Shown in pieces: positions 26,466-34,750 of a DNA stretch of 64,000 bases; position 1 is the stretch's first letter, and the number at the start of each line of letters is the position of its first letter. A program made the position numbers and the translations under genes. Source of the stretch: an uncultured Eubacteriales bacterium (GTDB taxonomy: Bacteria; Bacillota; Clostridia; Christensenellales; CAG-138). Below the pieces are notes generated by a model. That model made no database searches. It had not been told where the DNA came from and saw nothing but the letters and a program-made list of their open reading frames with translations. The stretch covers positions 1 through 64,000 of the forward strand of contig CADCJW010000002.1 in assembly GCA_902801845.1 (NCBI GenBank), written 5' to 3'.

Positions 26466-26648
26466 TTATTTACAACCGTTAGGGCAACTGTAGTCATTTC
26501 CTTTCTTAATCATTTCTGCGCCACATTTTGAGCAGAAGATTGAGGGCATAGGATCATCGTTGTGAATGACGTAGCCACCGCTGACCTTATGCATATCTTC
26601 CTGTTTCAGCTCCGTATCCTGCGCTTCCTTTTTGATCTCTTCGCTCAC
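26466..26648 (-). CDS. MSEE-leader precursor, zinc-ribbon-like core
   Basis: The 60-residue peptide shares the MSEEIKKEAQD start of the small-gene family and the motif ELKQEDMHKVSGG. The 35-residue core holds FCSKCG and SCPNGC, spaced as in a zinc ribbon. GGAG precedes the start. Modification or simple metal binding cannot be told apart from sequence. Confidence 0.8.
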   Translation of the reverse strand: MSEEIKKEAQDTELKQEDMHKVSGGYVIHNDDPMPSIFCSKCGAEMIKKGNDYSCPNGCK

Positions 26649-26691
26649 GGCTCTATTCTCCTTTTAAAATCGTGACAGTAAGGCAGGCATA

Positions 26692-26973
26692 TTACGACTT
26701 AAAAATACCGAGGCTACCCAAAAATTCTCTGACGGAAGCCGAGGTGCCTTCTCCGATGCCAAAACGTTCAAGCTCGTCCGCAGTATATTCGCGCCCCGCT
26801 TCAAGTGTTACATCACGCAAGCTCTGTATGATTTGGACCTCCTGTTCGGTAAATATAAAGCGGTTTTTGAAAAGCGCACCAGGAGAATACTCGGTGTAAC
26901 CTCCACTGGCCTTGTCCAGCTCTTCCGGGTTCAGCTCCGTGTCCTGTACTTCCTTTTTGATTTCTTCGCTCAT
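26692..26973 (-). CDS. MSEE-leader precursor with long Cys-free core
   Basis: The 93-residue peptide has MSEEIKKEVQD and the motif ELNPEELDKASGG. Its 68-residue core has no Cys; it is a helical, charged segment with Glu-rich and Ser-rich parts ending LGSLGIFKS. The start follows the 56-bp repeat at 27004-27059 by 30 bases, with AAGGAG as ribosome site. The core looks like a small folded domain rather than a ring-closed peptide. Confidence 0.75.
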   Translation of the reverse strand: MSEEIKKEVQDTELNPEELDKASGGYTEYSPGALFKNRFIFTEQEVQIIQSLRDVTLEAGREYTADELERFGIGEGTSASVREFLGSLGIFKS

Positions 26974-27003
26974 GGTTTTGTTCTCCTTTTTTGTTTATTT
27001 AGC

Positions 27004-27059
27004 TCGGTCTCATGACCGCTCTATTCTATATACAAGGCAGCCCGCCGGTTAGAGACAGG
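27004..27059 (-). promoter_or_regulatory. 56-bp repeat R1 before a precursor gene
   Basis: This block aligns without gaps to those at 28503-28558 and 29297-29352. Read on the minus strand it carries CTGTCTC, then an AAnCGG block, and 16 bases later TAGAATAG, ending in the inverted repeat CGGTC-ATGA-GACCG. The position before a start and the spacing suit a promoter, perhaps for the ECF sigma factor encoded at 29865. Confidence 0.55.
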
Positions 27060-27076
27060 TGCGTATTTTTCAAGCA

Positions 27077-27307
27077 TCACCCTTTGCAGTTCTTCGCATG
27101 CTCCCAAACTTTCATGAAATCTGTTCCAGATTCGATTCTTTTGTTGCATATTGGGCAAATGCCTTTTTCCATTTTTTCCAATTCTTCTTTTGAAAAAACA
27201 ACTCTTTCTTCACGTTCAAAAGGGTCGGTCCAGCCCCCGGAAACTTGTTTCAGCTCATTCGGGTTCAGCTCCGCGTCCTGTGCTTCCTTTTTGCTTTCTT
27301 CGCTCAT
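27077..27307 (-). CDS. MSEE-leader precursor with C2HC zinc-finger-like core
   Basis: The 76-residue peptide starts at 27307 (MSEESKKEAQD) behind AAAGGAG; the frame is open further upstream but overlaps the neighbour. After ELNPNELKQVSGG the core contains GICPICNKRIESG then VWEHAKNCKG, i.e. Cys-x2-Cys...His-x4-Cys. It is a close paralogue of the gene at 28812, and both are followed by the same 56-bp repeat, which shows a segment duplication. Confidence 0.8.
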   Translation of the reverse strand: MSEESKKEAQDAELNPNELKQVSGGWTDPFEREERVVFSKEELEKMEKGICPICNKRIESGTDFMKVWEHAKNCKG

Positions 27308-27341
27308 GGGTTTGCTCTCCTTTCCTGTGGACGGCAATTGT

Positions 27342-27605
27342 TCAATCCAGTTTATTGAAGTAATGCTCATATTCGTAGAAGTCATCTTCCCAGATCACAT
27401 TGCCGGCATCGTCAATATACCGCACCTTGTGATTAGCGTAGTCGATCTCAAAATGACCGCCACTTTCGGAAGCGGCGGTGCCTCCCGCAATCCATTCCAG
27501 CTCATTAGGATTCAGTTCAATGCTTTCCGCCTCGAAAAAGGCCCTGATTTCCGCAGTGGTTTTCAAGGCTTCCAACTTGTCTTTCTGTTCTTTCGTTAGC
27601 TTCAT
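27342..27605 (-). CDS. double-glycine precursor with acidic, aromatic core
   Basis: The 87-residue peptide starts with MKLTKEQKDKLEAL, a helical leader unlike the MSEE type, and reaches IELNPNELEWIAGG. The 45-residue core has no Cys but many Asp, Glu, Tyr and Phe. It lies among the MSEE genes, with gaps of 34 and 43 bases. A different core class in the same row. Confidence 0.75.
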   Translation of the reverse strand: MKLTKEQKDKLEALKTTAEIRAFFEAESIELNPNELEWIAGGTAASESGGHFEIDYANHKVRYIDDAGNVIWEDDFYEYEHYFNKLD

Positions 27606-27648
27606 CACTTGCCTCCACAGTTACTTATTGATGTTATGTAATATTCTC

Positions 27649-27852
27649 TTATTCTGAAATACCATGTTCCTTAATCCATTTGCATGCATCACAGTAATTT
27701 GAACCAAACGAAAGAAACGTCTTCCCACATAATTGGCATTCTTTTTCTTTCCCTTCAATCCCATTAATCACAAATCCACCACCTGCAACCTGGTTCATCT
27801 CTTCCGGGTTCAGCTCCACGTCCTGCGCTTCCTTTTTGATCTCTTCGCTCAT
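27649..27852 (-). CDS. MSEE-leader precursor with CxxC...CxxC core
   Basis: The 67-residue peptide has the MSEEIKKEAQD start, ELNPEEMNQVAGG, and a core with ECQLCGKTF and NYCDACKW, a zinc-ribbon/rubredoxin-like spacing. GAAAGG lies upstream of the ATG. Confidence 0.8.
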   Translation of the reverse strand: MSEEIKKEAQDVELNPEEMNQVAGGGFVINGIEGKEKECQLCGKTFLSFGSNYCDACKWIKEHGISE

Positions 27853-27889
27853 GGGTTTGGTTTCCTTTCTTTGCGTTCCCTTTCTGCGT

Positions 27890-28142
27890 TCACTTCTTGC
27901 CGGATGCCCACTCTTTGATATGGTTATCTATTGCCTGTGTGTCTGAAAAGACTTTTCCACAACGCGGACAAATGCCGGAAGCAGCGAATTCTGCCTCTTC
28001 CAAGGTATTATAATATCCCGATCGCGTTGCCGTTGCCGGAACCATCGACGATTTCAAACCCGCCGCTGACTCCCTGGCCAATCATTCCTCCCGCAACATT
28101 CTCCAGCTCTTCCGGATTCAGATTTTTGATTTCTTCGCTCAT
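27890..28142 (-). pseudogene. MSEE-leader precursor with a frameshift inside the core
   Basis: From the ATG at 28142 a 44-residue frame runs through MSEEIKNLNPEELENVAGG and a Gly-rich start of the core to a TAA at 28008-28010. The overlapping next frame continues without a stop to 27890 and reads GYYNTLEEAEFAASG, then CPRCGKVFSD...NHIKEW, a zinc-finger-like end matching the other cores. The natural product is probably leader plus this end, joined by a one-base shift near the Asn/Gly codons around 28025. The leader is also shorter than in the relatives. Confidence 0.6.
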
Positions 28143-28213
28143 TGGTTTTTCACTCCGTATTGACTATTTCTTTTCTGCGATTATTTCTATCAGGAACCTA
28201 TTCATTGCTATCA

Positions 28214-28471
28214 TCAGCTTTCGACTATGCCTATCTCAGTTTCCCGGCTCTGCTGATTTAATTGCTGTATAGCTTTTAATATTTCCTCCAGATTATTGGC
28301 AAATTCCGGATGAGACCTGATATGATTTACAAAATCTGCTGCAGCAACACTTCCGCCACAGACAGGGCAAGTCTTCATGTCATTAGCACCTGTGCTTCCA
28401 CCGCTGACCTGCTCCAGCTTGTCCAGAGCCAGCACCAGGTCCTGCGTTTCCTTTTTGATCTCTTCGCTCAT
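28214..28471 (-). CDS. MSEE-leader precursor with C2H2 zinc-finger-like core
   Basis: The 85-residue peptide has MSEEIKKETQD, a leader end ALDKLEQVSGG and a core with CPVCGGSVAAADFVNHIRSH, a classical Cys2-His2 finger spacing, followed by a helical Gln-rich tail. It lies 31 bases downstream of repeat R2, with AAAGGAG as ribosome site. Confidence 0.8.
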   Translation of the reverse strand: MSEEIKKETQDLVLALDKLEQVSGGSTGANDMKTCPVCGGSVAAADFVNHIRSHPEFANNLEEILKAIQQLNQQSRETEIGIVES

Positions 28472-28502
28472 CTGTTTTTCTCCTTTTCAAAAAATATTTA
28501 GA

Positions 28503-28558
28503 TCGGTCTCATGACCGCTCTATTCTATGTAGAAGACAGCCCGCCGTTTGGAGACAGG
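28503..28558 (-). promoter_or_regulatory. 56-bp repeat R2 before a precursor gene
   Basis: Second copy of the repeat described at 27004-27059, the same length without gaps. The minus-strand blocks CTGTCTCCAA, CGG and TAGAATAGAGCGGTC are kept, and the CGGTC-ATGA-GACCG inverted repeat is intact. It lies between the C2HC precursor that ends at 28576 and the C2H2 precursor starting at 28471. Confidence 0.55.
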
Positions 28559-28575
28559 GGCGTTTCTTTCAAGCA

Positions 28576-28812
28576 TCACCCTTTGCAGTTCTTCGCATGC
28601 GCCCAAACTATCATTATATCTATATCTGTTCCGGATTCGATTTTTTTGTTGCAAACCGGGCAAATGCCTCTTTTCATTTTTTCCATTTCTTCTTCTGAAA
28701 TAATAAATCTTTCTTCGCATTTATCATGGTTGGTAAAGCCCCCGGAAACTTGTTTCAGCTCCTCCGGATTCAGCTCCACATCCTGTGCTTCCTTTTTGAT
28801 CTCTTCGCTCAT
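28576..28812 (-). CDS. MSEE-leader precursor with C2HC zinc-finger-like core (paralogue)
   Basis: Start at the ATG at 28812 behind GGAGGG; the open frame extends to 28974 without a ribosome site. The 78-residue peptide has MSEEIKKEAQD, ELNPEELKQVSGG and a core with GICPVCNKKIESG...VWAHAKNCKG, very close to the peptide at 27307. The upstream stretch of that frame also encodes a Cys-containing segment (VCRKCQIRY) that is not in frame with any leader and may be a remnant. Confidence 0.8.
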   Translation of the reverse strand: MSEEIKKEAQDVELNPEELKQVSGGFTNHDKCEERFIISEEEMEKMKRGICPVCNKKIESGTDIDIMIVWAHAKNCKG

Positions 28813-28928
28813 GGTTTTCCCTCCGTATTGACCATTACTTTTCTTTAATCTGCCTGGAAGCATATGCTTGCACCCAACCCATGTCGGTTCCAATAGATAA
28901 CGGATTTGGCACTTCCGGCAAACAACTC

Positions 28929-29267
28929 TTATTTGGGGATGTTCTCTTCCAAATAATGCTGTGCCATATGCCATGTACGTTCCATCTCAGACAAAATGTT
29001 ACCGTATTTGTCAAATTCCATACCGCAATAGGGACATATGAATTTATTGGAAGACGCTCCTCCGGCAACCTGGTCCAGCTGATCTAAAGACAGCTCCTCT
29101 CCATCGACAGGCTTAAAGTCCTCAGCGTTAAGGGAAAGGCCATACTCTTTGGCGATCTCGATGACTTTCTCTACTGCGTTTTCCTTGTCAGTCAGCGCGG
29201 TCAGCTTTGCTTTCAGCTCCTCGTTCTTACCGGCTTCCTCAAGGAATTTCTTCAGGTTCTCGTTCAT
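28929..29267 (-). CDS. Nif11-type leader precursor with C2H2-like core
   Basis: The 112-residue peptide starts with a full Nif11-type leader (MNENLKKFLEEAGKNEEL, then a helical repeat to about 55) and the cleavage motif ELSLDQLDQVAGG near residue 70. The 42-residue core holds FICPYCGMEF and WHMAQHYLEE, so Cys-x2-Cys and His-x3-His. It is the first precursor after the sigma factor and lies 30 bases downstream of repeat R3, with AAGGAGG before the ATG. Confidence 0.82.
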   Translation of the reverse strand: MNENLKKFLEEAGKNEELKAKLTALTDKENAVEKVIEIAKEYGLSLNAEDFKPVDGEELSLDQLDQVAGGASSNKFICPYCGMEFDKYGNILSEMERTWHMAQHYLEENIPK

Positions 29268-29296
29268 GGTTTTGACCTCCTTTTTGTTTATTTAGC

Positions 29297-29352
29297 TCGG
29301 TCTCACGACTGCTCTATCCTATATACAAGGCAGAACTCCGATTGGAGACAGG
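29297..29352 (-). promoter_or_regulatory. 56-bp repeat R3 before the first precursor gene
   Basis: Third and most diverged copy. CTGTCTCCAATCGG, CTTGTATATAG and GAGACCGAGC are kept; the -10-like block reads TAGGATAG and one arm of the terminal inverted repeat has changed. It fills most of the 100-bp gap between the ECF sigma gene and the first precursor. Confidence 0.55.
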
Positions 29353-29367
29353 GGATTTACACTATTT

Positions 29368-29865
29368 TCAGGTTTTTTCCCCGCCGTCCAAAAGCTGCCG
29401 ACAGCGCTTTAAAAGCCGCTGGTAGCGTTTGTTGACTGCCTTGGACTCCAGGCTGTACAGCGCACCGACTTCCTTGTCTGTAAGCCCCATGACATAGCGC
29501 AGGTCAAGGAATTCTCTCTCCTCCTGCGTCAGCCGCGCATATAGCCAGAGCACCGTATACCGGGGCTCGTCCTGTTCTGCGGGGCTTTGATCAGCGAAGT
29601 CCTCCGGCAACGCCGTCTCCCGGCAGTATCGGGCGGAGCGTACAAGATTCACCGCCTTGTTGTGGGCGATGCGCGTCAGCCAGGTAGCCAGAGACGAGCG
29701 CGCCGGGTCATAGCCGGGATAGGCGACATAGGCGGCAAGGAAGGTCTCCTCCACCACATCCTCGGCATTTTCCCGATTGAGCAGAATCGTGTAGGCGTAT
29801 TTGTACACGCGATCATAATAGACTTCAAACACTGTCTCGAAGTCCGGCTTCAGAAGCTCCGGCAT
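29368..29865 (-). CDS. ECF-type sigma-70 family factor of the peptide locus
   Basis: The 165-residue protein has sigma region 2 (VYKYAYTILLNRENAEDVVEETF) and region 4 with a helix-turn-helix (LTQEEREFLDLRYVMGLTDKEVGALY), no region 1 or 3. The ATG at 29865 comes one base after the stop of the exporter gene, so it is part of the export operon; an open frame 15 codons upstream overlaps that gene. No anti-sigma gene lies beside it. I infer that it drives the precursor genes that follow. Confidence 0.85.
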   Translation of the reverse strand: MPELLKPDFETVFEVYYDRVYKYAYTILLNRENAEDVVEETFLAAYVAYPGYDPARSSLATWLTRIAHNKAVNLVRSARYCRETALPEDFADQSPAEQDEPRYTVLWLYARLTQEEREFLDLRYVMGLTDKEVGALYSLESKAVNKRYQRLLKRCRQLLDGGEKT

Positions 29866-29866
29866 A

Positions 29867-32056
29867 TCAGGCCTCCGCCTCCACGCGCTGCCGCGCCACC
29901 AGGTCGGCAAAGAAGCCGCCCTTTTCGATCAGCGCGTCGTAGCTGCCGTCCTCCACGATCCGCCCGCCGTCCAGCACAAGGATCCGATCACAGTGGCGGA
30001 TGGTGGAGAGCCGGTGGGCGATGACCACGCGGGTGCAGCCCATGGCGTCCAGCGCCTCGGAGACCTGCCGCTGGGTCTTGTTGTCCAGGGCGCTGGTGGC
30101 CTCGTCAAAGAGCAGGAGCTTCGGCTTCGGTGCAATGGCGCGGGCGATCATCAGCCGCTGTTTCTGCCCGCCGGAGATGCCGCCTCCGCCCTCGGAGACC
30201 ATGGTATACATCCCCATAGGCATGGCGCGGATATCGTCGGCGATCCCGGCTTTTTCCGCGGCGTCCCAGGCCTCGTCGATGGACAGGCCCGGCGCTGTGA
30301 GGACGATGTTGGAATAGATATCTCCCTGGAAGAGGCCGCTTTGCTGCATGACGGTGCCGATCTTCCGGCGCAGGGAACCGAGATCCAGACTCTCGATGTC
30401 CTTGCCATCATAGTAGATGGCGCCCTTTTCCGGCTTCTCAAAGCCCAGCAGCAGGCGCATGAGCGTAGATTTGCCGCAGCCCGTCCGGCCCACGATGGCC
30501 ACATATTCGCCGGGTCTGATTTTGAGAGACAGGTCATTGAGGATATACGGCGAATCCTCGTCATAGCGGAAGGAAATATGGCTGAGCTCCACGCTGCCAT
30601 TGATATTGGTGACGATCTCTTTCTTCTCCTGTGTCTCCGGCACGGTTTTGAGGAAGGGCTCAGCCATCTCTAAAATCGGCTGGATCTGGGCGGCGCTCAT
30701 GGCCGTGCCGGCCAACGTGGTAAACGCACCCATCAGCGAGCCGTAGGCCGCTGTAAAGGCAAAATACGTGGATGGATTCAGACCGCTCTTCACCGCGAGA
30801 TAATAGAGAATGATCGTGGAAATGAGCGAGATCCCCGTGCTGATGGCGGCATTGGCCCGCAGGAACATCGGCGTGTTATAGGTCAGCTCCGCCCCCTCGG
30901 CGTAGAGATTCAGCCATTTGGCGAAGCTCCGCTTTTCCGCGCCGGAGAGCTTGATCTTCTGGATGCCGGAGATCAGGGAGTAGCTCATGCCGGATTCCTT
31001 GGCCGCGTGCTCCATTTTCTTTCGGTTGATGCCGATCTGCACAAGGGTCGTGACCACCGAAAAGCCCACCGTCACCAGCACGATCAGCAGAGAGGGAATG
31101 ACCAGCTTCGGCGCGAAGCGGAAGATCTGCGTGACGTACAAAAGGGAGGTAAGGCTCGTCAGTCCCGTCGTCATGACCATGCTCATCAGCATGGAGCAGA
31201 GCTGGTTGACCGACATGGAGCGGCTTTTCAGCTCGCCCGGGCTGTACTGCCGGAAGAAGCTGGCCGGCAGGGACATGAGGCGCATCATCATGGAGGCCTG
31301 CACGCCCAGAGAGGTCTTGGCCTCCAGGCGGCTTGACACCATGGCGCTGACCGAGGAGAAAAGCTGCATGGAGAGCGATACGCACACCAGGCATATCGCA
31401 AGGCCGATCAGCGCGCTGCCGCTTCCACTGGAGAGTATCGGTCCTGTCAGCGCCTTGGTCAGGCGGGGGATCAGCAGACCCACGCCAGACACTGAGATCG
31501 CCGCGAAGGCGATCATGAAAATGTCGCTGGTGGAGACACAGCGCTTCATATACAGCAGAAGATCGGGGATGCCGAGCTTTTTCAGCGGCAGCGGCCGGTA
31601 GAAGCAGATCGCGTCCGGATCGAAAAGCTGCTCGGTCTCGGCGTTCAGCCGGACTGCCTTTCCGGTAGCCGGATCTTTGAAGGTATAGCCGTAGACCGCC
31701 CCCGGCAGCAGAGCCGCCGGGCTGCCGTCGTCCTTGCGGAAGGCCAGGATCGGCCCGTAAGCGTCTTTATACCAGCCCTTCTTCAGCTCCACGCTGCGGC
31801 GCATCATGCCGTGGGGACGCAGGCAATAGTCCAGCTGCTCGTCGCCGTCCGTGATGCTCTCCGGCAGTTCGGAGGGTTTATAGTGGTAGTATTTTAAGAT
31901 CTCATCGATCGCGCTTTTCGTGATGATCCGCGCGTCGCCGATCCGCTGGGCGTCCCTTTCGCCCATGACCACGCCGGCAATGCGGAGAAAAGAATCCTCC
32001 AGGAGCTGCTGATCGGCTTCGCGCCGGTCCTGGATCTGATTTTCAAACCAACCCAT
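29867..32056 (-). CDS. NHLM-type peptide exporter ABC ATPase/permease, no peptidase domain
   Basis: The 729-residue protein has a soluble N-terminal part (about 1-150), six membrane helices (about 165-430) and an ABC ATPase domain with Walker [10 protein letters not shown], signature ISGGQKQR, Walker [13 protein letters not shown] and IAHRLSTI. The layout matches the second exporter of NHLM bacteriocin systems, which pairs with the C39 exporter encoded 12 bases upstream. Together with the short HlyD-like protein it should form the export machine for double-glycine precursors. Confidence 0.88.
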   Translation of the reverse strand: MGWFENQIQDRREADQQLLEDSFLRIAGVVMGERDAQRIGDARIITKSAIDEILKYYHYKPSELPESITDGDEQLDYCLRPHGMMRRSVELKKGWYKDAYGPILAFRKDDGSPAALLPGAVYGYTFKDPATGKAVRLNAETEQLFDPDAICFYRPLPLKKLGIPDLLLYMKRCVSTSDIFMIAFAAISVSGVGLLIPRLTKALTGPILSSGSGSALIGLAICLVCVSLSMQLFSSVSAMVSSRLEAKTSLGVQASMMMRLMSLPASFFRQYSPGELKSRSMSVNQLCSMLMSMVMTTGLTSLTSLLYVTQIFRFAPKLVIPSLLIVLVTVGFSVVTTLVQIGINRKKMEHAAKESGMSYSLISGIQKIKLSGAEKRSFAKWLNLYAEGAELTYNTPMFLRANAAISTGISLISTIILYYLAVKSGLNPSTYFAFTAAYGSLMGAFTTLAGTAMSAAQIQPILEMAEPFLKTVPETQEKKEIVTNINGSVELSHISFRYDEDSPYILNDLSLKIRPGEYVAIVGRTGCGKSTLMRLLLGFEKPEKGAIYYDGKDIESLDLGSLRRKIGTVMQQSGLFQGDIYSNIVLTAPGLSIDEAWDAAEKAGIADDIRAMPMGMYTMVSEGGGGISGGQKQRLMIARAIAPKPKLLLFDEATSALDNKTQRQVSEALDAMGCTRVVIAHRLSTIRHCDRILVLDGGRIVEDGSYDALIEKGGFFADLVARQRVEAEA

Positions 32057-32068
32057 TTGCTCACCCCC

Positions 32069-34237
32069 TTACTCGTTCGCCACCAGGTCGGCATAAGCGC
32101 CGCCCAGAGCCATCAGCTCGTCGTGAGTGCCGCGCTCGACCACCTTGCCCTTGTCCAGCACGATGATCTCATCACAGTCGCGTACAGTGGAGAGCCGATG
32201 GGCAATGACGATACAGGTGATGCCCCGGTCGCGGATCGCATTCACGACCTCGTATTCCGTCTTGGCGTCCAGTGCGCTGGTAGCCTCGTCCAGGATGATG
32301 ATGGTGGGATCCTGCGCCAGCACGCGGGCAATCTCCAGTCGTTGACGCTGCCCGCCGGAGAGGTTCCGCCCGCCGGAGCTCAGCTTGTGACGGTAGCCGC
32401 CCTGCATCTGCACGATGTCGTCATGGATCTGCGCGTCTCTGGCAGCGAGGATCACCTCGAAATCCATGATGGTGTCATCCCACATCTTGATATTGTTTTC
32501 GATGCTGTCCTCAAAGAGGATAATGTCCTGATCGACCACAGCGAGGGAGCCGACCATCACATCCCGCGGATAGGCGCTGCGGGGCTTTCCGTCGAACAGG
32601 ATCTCTCCGCTCCAGGGCTGGTATATGCCCGAAACGAGCTTAGAGATGGTGGATTTGCCGCAGCCGGACGCACCGACCAGGGCAATGCGCTCGCCGGGCT
32701 TCAGGCTCAGGGAGAAATCCTCGATGAGGGGCTTATCCAGCCGGGAGTAGCCGAAGGTGACGTTTTTCAGTTCAACCGTTCCGCTGAGCTTTTCCAGCTT
32801 TTCCTCCGACTGGGGATGATCCGCCGTGTTTACATCCTCCGGGTATTCCATGACGTCCTCCACCCGCTCCATCTGGGTACGCATCTCCTGGATCGTCTGT
32901 CCGGCGCTCACCAGCGTCATGGCCGGGGACATGAAGGAGCCGAGGAAGCCCTGGAACATCATGACCGCGCCGAGGCTGAATTTGCCCTGCATGGTCAGCC
33001 ATACGCCGAGAAGGAGCACAGCGTAGTTGGCAAGCGTCCCGATAAAGGCCGGAAGGATGCCGATGGTCTGCTGCGTTTTCGCGGCCTCCACGCTCTGGGA
33101 ATTGACCGCCGCCTGATGCCCGGCCCACTTCTGGAAGAAGCCGTTTTCCGCACCGCTGGCCTTGATGGTCTCGATCATTTCAATGCCGGTGACCGTCGTA
33201 GCCTCCAGCATCCCGGCGTCGCGCATCTGTACACGCGCCACGTTCATACGCTTGTTGGATATGACTCTTGACAGCACGGCATTCAGAATCAGCGTGGAAA
33301 TGCCAATCAGAGTCAACAGCGGACTTTGCCGCAGCATCAGCACCAGATAGAACACCATCATGACAGAGTTGAGCAGCAGCGGCGCAAAGGTATTCACCAG
33401 CGTTCCCGCGATGGAACTGTTGAGAGAGAGGCGGGACTGGATGTCGCCCGCCAGGCGCTGGGAGTAAAACTCCATGGGCAGATGCAGCACCTTCCACATA
33501 TAGCTGGTGCTGCCGATCACGGCCATCTTGCCGTTGATCTTCAGCGAGTAGACCGCCTGCACCCACGCGACGGTGATCTGGATCGCCGCCAGGGTGATCA
33601 GCACCGAAAGAAACGGGTAGAGCCAATCCGGATTCTGCCCGGTGAGCAGTCTGTCAAGAAAGATGCGTGAGGTCACGGAGTTGACGATGCCAAAAAGATA
33701 GGAGATCACCGTCGCCAGCATGACGAAGGCCACCGCAGCGCCCGCGCCGATCAGGCGCTTGCGGGCGAAATCTATGGTGCTCCGGCGCTTTCCATCCGGC
33801 TGGAAGCTCTCGGACGGCGTAGGGATGATGACAATTCCGGTGAAGGCTAGGTCAAACTCCTCCATCGTGACCTTGACCGTACCGCGCGCCGGGTCGTTGA
33901 GATAGGCGTATTTGCCCCGGAAACCGTCCAGCACGACAAAGTGATTCATATTCCAATGGAGGATGCAGGGGAACTTTCCGTTTTTCTGGAGTGACTCCGG
34001 CGTCATACGCATCGCCTTGACCTTAAAGCCGTAGTGCTGCGCCGCGAGATAGATATTCTTCGCATTGGAGCCATCGCGGGAAACGCCGCAGGCCAGGCGC
34101 ACCTCCTCCAGCGGCACCCATTTGCCGTAATAGGCCATGAGCATCGCGAGAGAAGCCGCGCCGCATTCCAGTGCCTCCAGCTGCATGACCACCGGCACCT
34201 TGGCCACGCCTTTCGTGAGAGTTGGTTTTATCTTCAT
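32069..34237 (-). CDS. C39-peptidase-containing ABC peptide exporter (PCAT)
   Basis: The 722-residue protein begins with a peptidase C39 domain: catalytic Cys25 in LECGAASLAML, His in NMNHFVVLDG, and the Asp of LNDPARG. Six membrane helices (about 160-460) follow, then an ABC ATPase with Walker A GASGCGKST, signature LSGGQRQR and Walker [13 protein letters not shown]. The enzyme cuts leaders after Gly-Gly and exports the core in one step. The many precursors here all end their leaders in GG or an equivalent motif, so they are its expected substrates. Confidence 0.92.
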   Translation of the reverse strand: MKIKPTLTKGVAKVPVVMQLEALECGAASLAMLMAYYGKWVPLEEVRLACGVSRDGSNAKNIYLAAQHYGFKVKAMRMTPESLQKNGKFPCILHWNMNHFVVLDGFRGKYAYLNDPARGTVKVTMEEFDLAFTGIVIIPTPSESFQPDGKRRSTIDFARKRLIGAGAAVAFVMLATVISYLFGIVNSVTSRIFLDRLLTGQNPDWLYPFLSVLITLAAIQITVAWVQAVYSLKINGKMAVIGSTSYMWKVLHLPMEFYSQRLAGDIQSRLSLNSSIAGTLVNTFAPLLLNSVMMVFYLVLMLRQSPLLTLIGISTLILNAVLSRVISNKRMNVARVQMRDAGMLEATTVTGIEMIETIKASGAENGFFQKWAGHQAAVNSQSVEAAKTQQTIGILPAFIGTLANYAVLLLGVWLTMQGKFSLGAVMMFQGFLGSFMSPAMTLVSAGQTIQEMRTQMERVEDVMEYPEDVNTADHPQSEEKLEKLSGTVELKNVTFGYSRLDKPLIEDFSLSLKPGERIALVGASGCGKSTISKLVSGIYQPWSGEILFDGKPRSAYPRDVMVGSLAVVDQDIILFEDSIENNIKMWDDTIMDFEVILAARDAQIHDDIVQMQGGYRHKLSSGGRNLSGGQRQRLEIARVLAQDPTIIILDEATSALDAKTEYEVVNAIRDRGITCIVIAHRLSTVRDCDEIIVLDKGKVVERGTHDELMALGGAYADLVANE

Positions 34238-34275
34238 CGTTTCTACCCACTAACCACTAATCACTAACCACTAAA

Positions 34276-34707
34276 CTACCTGCTTTCCAGCAGAAACTCA
34301 ATGGGGCGGGTCTGTTCCACAACGACAGTCGCGTCATAGCTGCCGTCCGGCAGGGAGACCTCTGCATAGGCCGTGGCCCGACCGTATTCGTCATAGTCCA
34401 CCGACGCGATCACGAACTCCTGCGAGGCGATCCGCAGGGGCATCCCGGCCTGCAGCGCGTCCGCGCTTTGGCCGGGCGCGACGATCTGAGCCGTGTGATC
34501 CTGCACGATGGCAGTAGCGTCCACGCTTGTTTCCAGCGTCCCGACCGCCGACCAGGCAAATACACCCACAAGCAGAGCGATGACCGCCGCCAGAATGATC
34601 CACATGCCGGGGCTCGTGACGCGAAGATAGCTCGTCAGATCCTCCGGTGAGGAAATACGTGCCATCGCCTTTTCCCGAAACAATGTTGATTCTTGCTTTT
34701 CTGCCAT
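34276..34707 (-). CDS. short HlyD-like NHLM secretion adaptor
   Basis: I prefer the ATG at 34707, eight bases after AAGGGG. The 143-residue protein has an N-terminal soluble part with RISSPEDLTSYLRVTSPG, a membrane helix (about 35-55) and a short external beta domain (VGTLETSVDATAIV...). This matches the start and end of NHLM secretion proteins but lacks the long coiled-coil hairpin of HlyD. It is 38 bases before the C39 exporter gene and should be its membrane-fusion partner. Confidence 0.78.
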   Translation of the reverse strand: MAEKQESTLFREKAMARISSPEDLTSYLRVTSPGMWIILAAVIALLVGVFAWSAVGTLETSVDATAIVQDHTAQIVAPGQSADALQAGMPLRIASQEFVIASVDYDEYGRATAYAEVSLPDGSYDATVVVEQTRPIEFLLESR

Positions 34708-34750
34708 GATACTCGCCCCTTTTTTCATCGATCCTATGTAAATGACTTAT

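Noticed and set aside
28835..29068. 77-residue minus-strand frame between two precursors
   Set aside because: It overlaps the Nif11 precursor in another frame, has no leader motif and no ribosome site.
27004..29352. Three repeats considered as a CRISPR array
   Set aside because: The copies are over 700 bases apart with genes between them; there are no short regular spacers and no cas genes.
32057..33271. 404-residue plus-strand frame opposite the C39 exporter
   Set aside because: Antisense to the ABC domain with Walker motifs; no start signal.
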